NCBI GenBank assembly: GCA_964007475.1
Contig: OZ023274.1
Location: 87,129,936-87,193,935 of the forward strand
DNA length: 64,000 bases
Reading direction: 5' to 3'
From: Hybos culiciformis
Lineage: Eukaryota > Arthropoda > Insecta > Diptera > Hybotidae
The position numbers were made by a program, and so were the translations under genes. Below the pieces are notes generated by a model. The model saw nothing but the letters and a program-made list of their open reading frames with translations, was not told the origin of the DNA and did no database searches. Positions 12,668-23,505 of this stretch are shown piece by piece; the stretch's first letter is position 1, and the number at the start of each line of letters is the position of its first letter.

Positions 12668-13840
12668 AAAGCAAGAAAATTTAAGTTTTCAAAAATATAT
12701 ATTTGTAATTGACCTATTTTTAAAAGTTTAATTTTAGTTTAAATGTTGAAAGTTTACAAAAATATTATAAAAATATTAACTAATTTTAAGTACACTATTA
12801 AAATTAAAATTCTCAGCTTTGGCAATCAAAAACAATAAATAATAAATATTTTTATTCTATATTATATTATATACAGTATTAATCTTTTTTTTTGATATTT
12901 GTTTAATTTTTTTGAACTGAAATTAAGAGGAAATTATTGTAATTTGTATTGACTGTTTGATAAAATTAATATAAGTTTAAGGTTAGAATGGCTCTACTCA
13001 AGCTCAATTCATTTTTAAAAACAATTCGTAACAAAATTTTTTATTCGAAATGATTCACGAGCCAAATGTACAATTCGTAAGTTTTTGGATTTTTATTGCT
13101 ATCTCTACTTAACTTTTGTTGCAACTTTTGTTGTCAGTTTTATTTGAAAAACGATAAAATTAAATAAAGAGAATAACGAGTACAATTTTTGTTTTGGAAT
13201 CAAACAACGAATTTAATGAAATGGGCTTGCTAATGCTTCAAAACTTTATGAGATTAATGTATGACATTTTGTAACAATATTAGTAATATTGAATGAATAC
13301 AAATACAATAAGTAAACATTTTTAATTGCTTAATGGACCAACTTTTGTTGTCCTAATTGCTTGCTGAATGTTTTTCAATTCATTAATTAGATGTTTCAGT
13401 AACTGTGATACATAATAAGTGCCTAAAACAGGACTAATAACTTAATCAACAAAAAAATTAATTTGAACATTATTGTAGCAATCTAAGGAAAAATATTTTA
13501 TATTTAATAAAATGCAGATGCTTTATTTTGTATCGCTATTGGTGTTCTTTCAATAAAAAAATACAAAAATACAAAAATTATTTTTTTTATTTTTTCTTGT
13601 ATCTAATATAATAAATAATATGTGATAGATAAATTTCAAGTTTTATAGAGTTTTACCAATATTATTATTTTTTTATATAATGTCGTTTATATAATGTGTT
13701 CAATCAAATATATTTTCGTAACCGAATAAAAAACTGACTCTAACTCTGAAGGGTCGAGATTTTTATATTATTGCGAAATTTTAATTTCTTTGTTTTAATA
13801 GTGAGACAAACCGATTTTAAAGATAAGTAGGTTATATAAT

Positions 13841-13920
13841 GTATAGAATGGATTATATTATATTAAACCAAAATACAAAAGTATAGAGTGGTTTAATTTA
13901 TATTAAACCAAAATACCAAA
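13841..13920. repeat. 40-bp tandem duplication
   Basis: Two adjacent 40-bp units (13841-13880 and 13881-13920) both begin gtatagaatgg/gtatagagtgg and end tattaaaccaaaatac. They differ at several positions, so the duplication is not very recent. Confidence 0.8.
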
Positions 13921-14598
13921 GTACAATGTACATACTTACTAGTACATATATATTTTCTTAACTTTTCTGCAAACATTTTTCACTTGAAATAACTCATGAA
14001 ATTAGTATTTTATTTTTGACGCTACGTAACAAATTTTTCCAAACCAAATAAAAAGAAAACTAACTAACAATAAAATATAAGAAATAAATCGAAAATACAT
14101 ACATTCTTTAAATATACTAAATATAAATGCTCAAGCAAAGTTTTTGGTTAATATAGTAAAATTAATCTATGATAACCCCTTCGCTTTTAAGAATCCCTCC
14201 AATAATTGTAGTAAGCTTGAAATAATATTTTACCAATTTCAATAAAAGCTTTCGATTTTAAATTAATATATAATATATATATAAATTATAACTATAATAT
14301 TTTGTAATAGTGAAGATAAAAAAAAAGAAATTTTCACGAATAATTTAAGATTAATTTTTAGAATCAATAATTATCACTAAATTTGAATCGCTTCCGAAAT
14401 ATTCATTAACACCTTTTATGAAAGAGATTATAAATAAAAAAAAAAATTTAAAAATAAAAGTTAAATGCATATTTAATAAGATATCAGTATCAGAATTGAT
14501 ACGATCCTATCAAGATAAATTTTTTTTTTATTTTAAAACAATAATCATTTAACTTAATTTTATTGAAATTTTTTAAATTCTATATTTTATAAATAATA

Positions 14599-14838
14599 AT
14601 GAGTCAAAAACTAATATCATTATTCATATTAATTATATTTTTTATTAATTTATTACCAATAATTGTTAATGCCAGCAATAATGAGAACTTAAATCAAAAG
14701 AATAAATTAATAAATAATAGCAATAGTGATGAATATGAGGAATCGAAATCAATAGGAAGACGAAGAAGACCATTTGGATTTTTAGGTGGTCACCATGGTG
14801 GTGGTCTAGGTAACAAAATAATACGTCAACTTACATAA
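14599..14838 (+). CDS. Small secreted peptide precursor or alternative first exon
   Basis: I do not recognise this 79-residue frame. Residues 1-25 form a clear signal peptide (basic start, LISLFILIIFFINLLPIIV core, then NAS). A polar Asn/Glu/Ser spacer follows, then a tetrabasic site SIGRRRR (about 51-57) and a Gly/His-rich tail PFGFLGGHHGGGLG. A G before dibasic residues is the usual amidation and cleavage context in neuropeptide precursors, and RRRR also fits furin. Alternatively the frame is a first exon: CTAG|GTAACA at about 14808 is a possible donor in phase 1, the same phase as the first exon of the gene at 15485. Joined to exon 2 of that gene it would replace one signal sequence with another. 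The downstream stop at 14836-14838 is used only if unspliced. Confidence 0.45.
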   Translation: MSQKLISLFILIIFFINLLPIIVNASNNENLNQKNKLINNSNSDEYEESKSIGRRRRPFGFLGGHHGGGLGNKIIRQLT

Positions 14839-15484
14839 TTTTTGAAAAATTAAATATTTAAAAAACATTTTTTGTTAAACGATCATGAATTCTTTACTTT
14901 GAAGAAATTGTATTTATTCAATTATTTTAGTACGAAATATTTATTGAGAAAAGTTGAAACTGTTAGTCTTGCTGAACGATTTAATAAAATTTATTATTTT
15001 TTAATTAAATAATTGAAATTCAAATTTCACAATAAGGACTATGAAATTATAATATAATTTACGTTATTTGGTATTATAATTTTAGATTATAATAATTTGT
15101 TGGAAAGATAGATTCTAATTCAATAATTTTATTAACTTAAAAGAAAATAAGCTTACAAAATAAATATTATTTCTTCTGCAATCTGTTTTAGAACTTCAAT
15201 ACGGCATTAACAAATCAAGTAGAACCTAGTTGTAAAAGGAAGTCGAATATAAAATATTTGTATGGGGATAGAAACGATTTTGTATCTAATCGGAACTTAA
15301 TTAAGCAAAAAAAAAAATCAAAAAGAAAATCGTGACAAAATGCTGGAAAATCACATATGTATGCGATTTTTTAAGACAAATATTTTCCTATATAAATTAA
15401 GAAGATTGATGCAATTGTATTTAATTCACTTGAAATTTTCTTTAAAGTGTCGCCAGTTTTTCTTTCGCTATTAAAAAATATAAA
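14839..15484. other. Gap between the two secreted first exons
   Basis: I see no additional exon. The sequence is AT-rich and would be an intron if the frame at 14599 splices into the gene at 15485, or the promoter of that gene if not. Confidence 0.5.
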
Positions 15485-16694
15485 ATGAAAATATTAATAT
15501 CATTTATAATTTTAATTTTAATAATTTTTTATTTAAATTTGGTACTGACGAAAAATTTTGGAAATGCTTCAGTAATAGAAACTGATGAAAGTAGGAAAAA
15601 CAAATTCAAACTTCACAAATTAAAATATTACAAACTACGTAAATGGTGTAAGTAAAAAAATCATGGAGAAAAATAATTATAGTACATGTTTCAGACTTTA
15701 AGGAAGCATATAGAAAATTCCTTTTGCAAGAATCTAACTCTTTATTTCAATTCCATGAAATTAATTTATTACTTTAATTTTAAGGGTATGGATTTGGCCT
15801 GCATGCATTAGCAATAATTTATTGGTTAAAAGTGAAAGCAGTTATTATAACTTTTATTATAGGAACTGCTATAGTCTGGGGAGCTAAATATTTCTTTGCT
15901 GCCAAAAAATGTAACCATCACGATCATATTATTGAGGGACCAATAACATTTGATCATGGGTAAAATTAAAATAATATGTCTTGTTATTAATATAAGATAA
16001 CTAATTAATTTATGTGATTATTTTAGCCCTTCTTGGTCTGGTGGGCATGATCATATTCCATATTCATCATCTAGTTTATCGTCAGACATCCCATACAGTA
16101 GTTATATAAGTTCAGGACCAGGAGGAACTGACATTCCTTATATCGACCACCATGACCATCATCACGATCATATAATTACAAATAGACGTGACAAAAAATG
16201 GAAACGTGACATTCATAAAAGTGCTACACCAAAACAAAATGAAGACAATATTGAAGAAAAGTATATACAGTATATTATGTTTCATTATTATAATAATGAA
16301 CAAACAATTTGAAGTTTTTTTTAAATATTTATTTTTTATTTTTAGAATTGCAGATATTATGTTCATTTTTTTGGGGGTTGATACAAATGCATGTCGTCGT
16401 CGTTTTCTTTGTGAATGGGAATTTCATTCGCGAAGACATCCTATTACTAGAATGGCTTTTAGAATTTTTGGTAAAGGAATGTTTAAAAAATATACGAGAG
16501 ATCCAAATAATGCTAATGAAGCTAAATCATTCAAGGAATGTGCTCGTGTAAATTACGAATGCAGCATGATTGAGGAAAATATCGAAAACATTCAGCAACA
16601 GCAAAATAATGAAAACAGAAGAAATATAAATTCAAAAAGAAAATTAAAATTGACTGAACCAATAGCCAAAACAATATTGTCCAGGAAACAGTAA
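15485..16694 (+). CDS. Unrecognised His-rich membrane/secreted protein (4 exons)
   Basis: Exons 15485-15647, 15785-15959, 16027-16260 and 16346-16694 have consistent phases and sum to 921 nt, giving 306 residues. Residues 2-21 are a hydrophobic signal or anchor. A basic Lys/Tyr segment follows, then a strong membrane helix at about 62-92 (LALIIYW-like start, VIITFIIGTAIVWGAKYFF). Residues 95-170 are rich in His-Asp-His clusters plus Ser/Gly/Tyr. The C-terminal part has spaced cysteines, ACRRRFLCEW (Cys207, Cys213) and later ECARVNYEC. That spacing recalls the insect DM4/DM12 family, but this is inference. Histidine clusters suggest metal binding or pH sensing. The tail is Gln/Asn/Lys-rich. 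I cannot name an orthologue. Confidence 0.75.
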
Positions 16695-16994
16695 AACTAA
16701 TACTTATATTATATAGAAATTAACTTTCTTTTTAACAACTGCAGAGAAAATAATGCGAAAAAAAAGATGAAAAGTGTTAATATTTTATTTTCTAAATGTA
16801 ACACTTTCACTATTCTTTATCTTGTTAATTTTCAGTTTCTGATGTTTTCATATCATTGTGATAAAAAAAATTATTTAATTCTCAATAATAACGAAGCCAC
16901 TACTTAGTGCATGAAAAATTTATCTTTTTGGTTTTTCGTTACATAAATTTTTTTAACATTTCAAATATTAAAAAAAAAACTTGCCTTAAATTTC

Positions 16995-17042
16995 TTTATT
17001 TATTTATTTATTTACTTATTTATTATTTACTTATTTATTTAT
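16995..17042. repeat. (TTTA)n-like microsatellite
   Basis: About eleven units of tttatt/ttta/ttac form an imperfect tetranucleotide run. Confidence 0.7.
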
Positions 17043-17893
17043 GTTCTAAGAATTAGTTTATGTAAATTACGTAAAAAATATAATAATAAAAATACACAAA
17101 TAATTATTTATCAAAGATTTTATATTGAACTAAAATTAATCATCTTAATATTTGGAATGAAGAAAATAAAAACATTAAACAATTGAGCGCGCACGTTAGA
17201 CTGTTAAATAATTAATGATTTAATTCATAAAATTAACAAATAGTGACTATAAAAAAGTGCTCAATTTCTATGTTCTTGTGGGACTATAAGGATAACATGT
17301 TCCTACATAATGTGCTTTGTAAATAGTTACATTGTACATGTACATGTATAGCTTAAACTATAACAATAAAAGCTGATAAATAAGCGTAGTTTTTAGTTCT
17401 CATAACTATAGATTTTGTAATGATTTGAAAAAAAAAATTAGCTCGATTTTGGAACCACTCGAATATAGCTTTGTTTTATTTTTTTAACATAATTATTTGT
17501 CTTTTTACTACATCACTTTTGTTTGTTTTTCCTTTCTTATTATATCCTGATAATAAAAATTAAGAAAATAACAAAATTTAAATTAAATATTAAATATTTA
17601 TTATTTAAATAATTAAATTTAATTAATAACAATATAAATGAAGATCCCAAACCACAAAACACATATATCTACATAGTTTTTTTTTTAATGAAAAAATTTG
17701 GTAACGTATTAATCGTCTCAAACAGATTGAAAATGAATTTGGAAAGTTTGGATAATTTTGAAGCAATATTTTCTTTAGCATGACAATTTTCTATATGAAA
17801 TTCACCATTTTTAAATATTATAATTTTTATGAAAATTTAACAAAAAATAAAAAAAAAATTACTTGACTCCTTTTTTACGTAATAAAATGCATT

Positions 17894-17899
17894 TTTATT
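17894..17899 (-). terminator. Possible poly(A) signal of NOMO
   Basis: Read on the minus strand, AATAAA lies about 33 nt past the NOMO stop codon. Confidence 0.35.
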
Positions 17900-17931
17900 A
17901 TTTGACATCAATTTACTGTTGATCATTTTAA

Positions 17932-20900
17932 CTAAGCTTTTTTGGCTTTTTTCTTTTTAATTGAATTAATACCTTCAGCAATTTGTTCAATTTCTTTGTA
18001 ATTAATAGCCTGTTCGGGTATATTTCTAGTTTCTTTTTTCTTAGAATTCGTTATTTTAGCATTAATTTGATCCTGAACGAATGTCCAGACGAAGTTCAAT
18101 GTATCCATTGCTAAATCTTGTTTGAAAAATGCTATTGCTACTAAAGCCAGTAAAAGTAAAGCTGAAATAGAATTCTGATTTAATTCGCTTTCACTTGTTC
18201 TTATTTCGTACTCGAAATTTAGTTCTACGTATATTGAGCTTGTATTAGCTACAAACTGTTCCACAGGTAACTTATATTTATAAATTTTGTCTGATAATGT
18301 GGTTTTCAATTCAACAAAATAAGTTTTACCATCCAATTGAATTCTTGGTAGAAATACCATAATGCCTGGATTTAATCGAGCCTTCGGATTTAATGGTTGT
18401 TCAACTTTTTGCGAATAAATTGGACTATCAGCATTACCTTTACGATACATTTGAAGACGCAAAGTTTTATAAAAATGATTTGATGCTGTGTGGATTCGAA
18501 CTATTACATCAACAAAATTAATAGGACTTATAGCTATTAAATTTATATTATGTGTATCATTAGTTGTAATCTTAATGGTACGTTTGTAAGGAATTGATCT
18601 TTCAACATTTGGATTCGCAATCGGATCTTCTTTTGGACGCACTGTGTACAAGCAATCTGGCTGCAATCCTCGAATTCTGTATTGTCCATTAGCTTCACTG
18701 GAGGATTCTTCTTGATGATGCATACAATTTTCATCGGAAATTGCTTCGACTAACACATTCGGAAATGGTTCTCCATTCAAAGATGTAATGACTCCGAAAA
18801 CAGAATATGCCACCCGTTTCCCACTAAAATAAGGCAAAAAAATTTATTCAAAAAATTTTTATAATCTATCCTATACATATTTTATCTGAAAAAAAGATTA
18901 GTCTCAACGTTATTATGAGCAAAACCTAGTTTGGTAGCGCGTTATAATTCTAAAAATTTATTTTTTAATTATAATGTATTATTATTCCTAATTTAAAAAT
19001 ATATCAAAACAACTTCTTGGACGTTAACTTTAAAAAACCTTAATTTAAAAAGGGAACTACTTACATTAACTCCACCCTAACTGTTTGGCCGTCTTTAACA
19101 TCAATTATTTTCGAATTTGGCTCAAATTTGTATTCCTTCATCATAGGTCTTAGATAATAATTTGGGCTTGGTGACAAAGAATGGAATTTTATAGTACCAT
19201 CTTCGGCGGTAATTAAATTTTTTCTATAACTTTCAGCACCAGATAATGATAGCAAAACTCCTCCCAACTTATTTCCAGCCTCATCTTTAACTGTCGCAAT
19301 AATTTCACATAATTTATGAGCGGTAAAAATATTTTTTACTTTATTATAGTCTGAGAATATATATGACTCTTTTTCTGCTTCCAAAGTAAAATGTAAACTT
19401 TGATCTATTGGTTTGAATTTGAAATCACCTCCCCAATTGGATAAAGCTTCTTGTTCTGGAATATCTGGATCATTGGGAAACTTCAGGATAATTTTTGCAT
19501 TTCTTAATGGCGGCACAATTTTTCCTTGAATTATTAAACCTTTGATGGCGAGAAAGTTGAAAGCAACATCTAAACAATCATTTCCACCTACCAACTCCTT
19601 AACATCGGGTTTGAATAACATAATATTACTTTGAGGTGTAATAATGATTTTCTCTTCTGGTTTTAAATAAGTGTTATAACGATAGGAATTATAGCCATCT
19701 ACTTTGTGTTCTTCAAAGTTAGGAATAACTTCATCAATTTTCCCACTAGATTTCGTTTCAATCAGAAGTTTCATTGTATCTTGATTATTTTCTGGTGACA
19801 ATACGCGGATTCCAATTTTATGAGCGATTGCTGTTAAGACAATGGGACTTGGATCTCCGGTATTAAATGATTTAGGCAAATCTGATTTAGAATATAAATG
19901 ACAACCATCTAAAGTGAATGAATATTCTCCAGATTTATCAACACAGATTAAATTAACTCCTGACATCAATTTAATGGTCTCTAGCTTTGACTTAAAAACA
20001 GGTGTTCCATTTTGGTCCGTTTTATGTTTGTAGGACAGTTCAGTTCTATGACTTGAAATCAACGAAATTTCATAACCTTTTTGAACGAATGAGGCTTCGG
20101 CGTGTGCACTGTTTATGTTCAAAAAATGCTTAGTGCTTTCGAAGCACAAATTCGATTGCGGAATACTTATCTCATAAGGTCCAGGAAGAATTTCTGCAAA
20201 TGAAAATTTCCCATTTTCAGCTAATGTCTTTAACGTTTGCCCAGAATTTTGCCCAGTAGAGTCTAAACTTTGTAATGTGATTTCAATATTTTTACAATTA
20301 GAAGATGCATCTGGCAAGCACTTTACATCACCTGTTAATGTTGCGCGAAGCTGTGAAAAAATGATCCCCGAAACTGGTGAATTATTAACCACTATCGTTT
20401 GTTTTAAGGGAAAAAATCTGAAACAAAAATTCTTAATTAAATAGGCTAAAGAATGAACACTAAAAACTTAACTTTTTAAACAAATTATTACCTATTAAAA
20501 TAAAGAACTCAAAATCTCAGTGATTTTTCCGCTAAATTTTCTTAACGCGGTCTTAACTTAATTTGAATAGTTGATTCAAATTTTTGATATCAACATTTTT
20601 AAATAATATATCAATTTTAATTAAAATTAAAACTGAATATCTTATTCAGAATTTTTAATTTTTATTGGCTTAATTTGATAATAATTGTATAAAACTTACT
20701 GAATTCCATTGGATTTATCCGCATCCGTTGTCAGTACTTCAACTGAATATTTTCCTCCGGGTAAAAATACACACCATTCACCAGATACACCTTTAGATGA
20801 AGTAGTGTTATGGAATGTTGAACCAAACTTTGTTATTCCAAGTACGTACGACTTTTCTGATATTACTTGACCACAAACTTTAAATTCTGAAACAAATACG

Positions 20901-22579
20901 TCAGGTATTTTTGGATTTGTTAACGAAATCTCAATATCCTGCTCATTAAACTTAACATTTTCTACAAAATAAAAAATAAGTGTCAGGTATTTGGTTGAAA
21001 TAGATTTAAATAATTTCAAAGAAACATTGAAAAGAACTTACCTGCTTCAACTTGTAAGCTATATTTTCCTGGTTGGATATTATTAAGAGAAAAACTGCCA
21101 TCTTTAAGAGTTTCTGTGATAAATTTTCCATTTAATTTGATAACGGCTTTTGAAACACCAACTTTAACTCCACTAGCTAATAGGATACGGCCGGAGACTC
21201 TGAAATCAGTTATTTGAAAGCTTTTATGAACTTCCAAATTATCTCTTTCAATTTTAATTGAAATTTCTTCTGGTCCGATACTCAATTTTAAATTAGAATC
21301 GATTACAAACGGTTTCAAAACATATTCGCCGGTTGGCACATTCTCGAATACATATTGACCAGATTTATCAATGCTTGAACTTTGAATTTCTTTATTTGAT
21401 TTAAACATTTTTATCTTAATAAATTCATTTGATTGTCCAATATTTAGAAATTTTCCATTCACCTTAAAACCACTGACAACCAATGAATTTTCTGGCAATT
21501 CCGTATTACCACTTTTCACCAAAACATCATATTCAGATTTTCCCAAATACCATGAAACATGTTTAGCTCTAATTGTATATTTTCCAGGAACTACTGGTGT
21601 AAATGAAAAGATACCATTCAAATCTGTTTCTGTTCGACGAATATCCTTTTCATCTTCAGAACGTAATTCAATAGTTACTCCACGGGCACCGCCAATTTGA
21701 TGACCAGCAATATTCACTTTTCCTGTAATACCGAAACCTTTGAATATGAAATTAACATCACCCTGACTGCAAATATCAGATTTCCCATCAAAATTAAATT
21801 CAAAAAATTCTCTTTCAAAACTCCAACCAGGTGGCGGAGAAATTCTTAATTGATATTCTCCTTTATCATAAATCGGTAGGAAATAGTAACCATTTGATGG
21901 TGCACATGTGATAGATTCTTTGAGGGCCCCTTGTTTCGTGACTCTAAAAATTTGAAAAATTAAATTTAGCTATAAAAATTTTATTCCATGTGTTGAAATT
22001 TTAAGTAACTACTAAAAACTATGTACCTAATCCATTTATATCTACTTAAAAGAATATTTGAGGCTCTCAATTGGAACTTAATTCACACTCTCAACACTAA
22101 AAAATAAAAGTGACTACCTACCTACCTAAAAGTTGATTTTAGACTTTTATTTTCACATATAGACAGACTAGAGAAGGGACAAAATGCAATTTATCGAAAT
22201 GAGAAGTTTCGCTCTTTAACATTGCAACATTCACGTGTGCCAAAAAGTTCCTAATGAAATTTTTTTTTGATACACCTAGATAGGTAAGGAATGTAGAAGA
22301 TACATAGTTTCATTTTTTTTGCTTAGGATAACATAAAAATGTCAAGAAAATTTCATAAAAAAAAAAAATCGAAAATAATCACAAGCCAAATTAAAAGTTA
22401 CACACTTACAATTTAATTTCCACTTTAGAAAAATCTAAATTTGCATGACTTTGAATAAAACCATTGCAACCGACAACTTCATTACAATTACCTAATTTAA
22501 TTAAAAATGCTAAATTAATTAAAAAAGTTATTGATAAAATTCTAAAATTATTATTCTTTAATTCTGCTGCTAAATTCAT
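17932..22579 (-). CDS. NOMO: Nodal modulator (NOMO) ER membrane protein (5 exons)
   Basis: NOMO is an ER membrane protein with a large lumenal chain of beta-sandwich (carboxypeptidase-regulatory/transthyretin-like) repeats. It works with TMEM147 and nicalin at the Sec61 translocon (back-of-Sec61 complex). Coding exons on the minus strand are 22410-22579, 21042-21943, 20700-20961, 19065-20417 and 17932-18823. The sum is 3579 nt, giving 1192 residues (human about 1220). A signal peptide covers about 12-30, followed by VVGCNGFI, the family start of the mature protein. ITCAPSNGYYFLPIYDKGEY is a conserved first-repeat block. Repeats of the type DLNGIFSFTPVVPGKYTI recur. A single membrane helix lies at about 1112-1129, with a Lys-rich cytosolic tail ending KKKKAKKA. 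Intron 1 (21944-22409) is the longest. Confidence 0.95.
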
Positions 22580-22696
22580 TTTTCCACGGCAATTTGATTT
22601 TACGAAAAGAAAAAAAATATACCTTTGCGTTGCCGATTGTCAAAAATATCAACTTCAAAATCAAAAAAAAAAAAAATTCATTCATTCAATCATACG

Positions 22697-22704
22697 ATCA
22701 GCTG
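22697..22704 (-). promoter_or_regulatory. CAGCTGAT motif in NOMO promoter
   Basis: Minus-strand CAGCTGAT lies 118 bp before the NOMO ATG. It is the same element as at 6688-6697 before mRpL42. Confidence 0.4.
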
Positions 22705-22711
22705 GTGGAAA

Positions 22712-22719
22712 TGACGTCA
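22712..22719. promoter_or_regulatory. CRE-like palindrome TGACGTCA upstream of NOMO
   Basis: A perfect TGACGTCA lies about 133 bp before the NOMO start and 7 bp on the far side of the CAGCTGAT element. The order CRE, CAGCTGAT, ATG is the same as at mRpL42. Confidence 0.55.
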
Positions 22720-23354
22720 CGCCACAATTTACGGATATTTTTATTTTGTTTTAATTTAAGAAAGGAAATTCGTTACTGAAAAAAAAAAAAATTAAATAAT
22801 TTTTGGAACAAATATTTTGATTAATAAATAATTTTATTTAAAAAGAGTGCATTTCCAGAAAGTCTACTTTGTTCAAATGTGATGAGCAAAATCCGTCTCT
22901 ATTTATAAAATTATTTGCCGATTCCACATTCATTTATATATAATTATGTAATCATATAAGATATAAATACCACATAAGGTTGAGCCTTTTATAAAAATTC
23001 TCATTATATAAATTACAGTTCTTGATTATGTATTCATGTGAAATTAAAGAATAAACTGTAAAACTTTTATCGGAATCAAATTTAAATTTACATTGAGAAT
23101 GAATTTAGATTTTCTATTATGCAATTACAATTTAGTCTTTTTTCGTTGCAATCTGTGATCATAGCACTGACGACCTTTGCCAATTTGAAAAATTAAAAAT
23201 AAGCAAATAGATAAAAAAGCAACTTATAAACTTGATAATAGGCTTTCTTTATGAAATGATAAATTATTCAAAAAAACTATCTATCATTTGGAAAAAAAGA
23301 ACTTCTAATTTATCTATAAAACATAGTGGATAAATCATTGAGTACCTAATAATA

Positions 23355-23505
23355 CGTCTTAAACTTCAAAATACTCAAAAATTCATGTAGTTCAGTAAGT
23401 TTTTTAAATTTTCGAGCTCGACAAAATGCATTGTTCATTGTTTATCTGGAAATTGCATTAAGGTAATTTTTTACGCCGCTGAAGATAAGAGCCCTACTAC
23501 TATAT
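23355..23505. repeat. Dispersed repeat, copy A
   Basis: The stretch from acttcaaaatactcaaaaattc through ttttcgagctcgacaaa to gaagataagagccc matches 35043-35145 (copy B) in the same orientation with scattered changes and small length differences. Its ends and class are unknown. Confidence 0.6.

Larger units (their letters stand above)
12529..14598. other. Intergenic region after Vps33B
   Basis: I see no gene. The first 150 bp are the probable Vps33B 3' UTR. The rest is AT-rich with a 40-bp direct duplication at 13841-13920 and many short A/T runs. Confidence 0.6.
16695..17931. other. Convergent intergenic region before NOMO
   Basis: No gene is seen. It holds both 3' UTRs and a (TTTA)n-like microsatellite at about 16995-17042. 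It is very AT-rich. Confidence 0.55.

Noticed and set aside
16112..16366. 84-codon minus-strand frame
   Set aside because: It is the antisense shadow of exons 3-4 of the His-rich gene.
22464..22779. Two plus-strand frames over NOMO exon 1
   Set aside because: Antisense shadows of NOMO exon 1 and its promoter.
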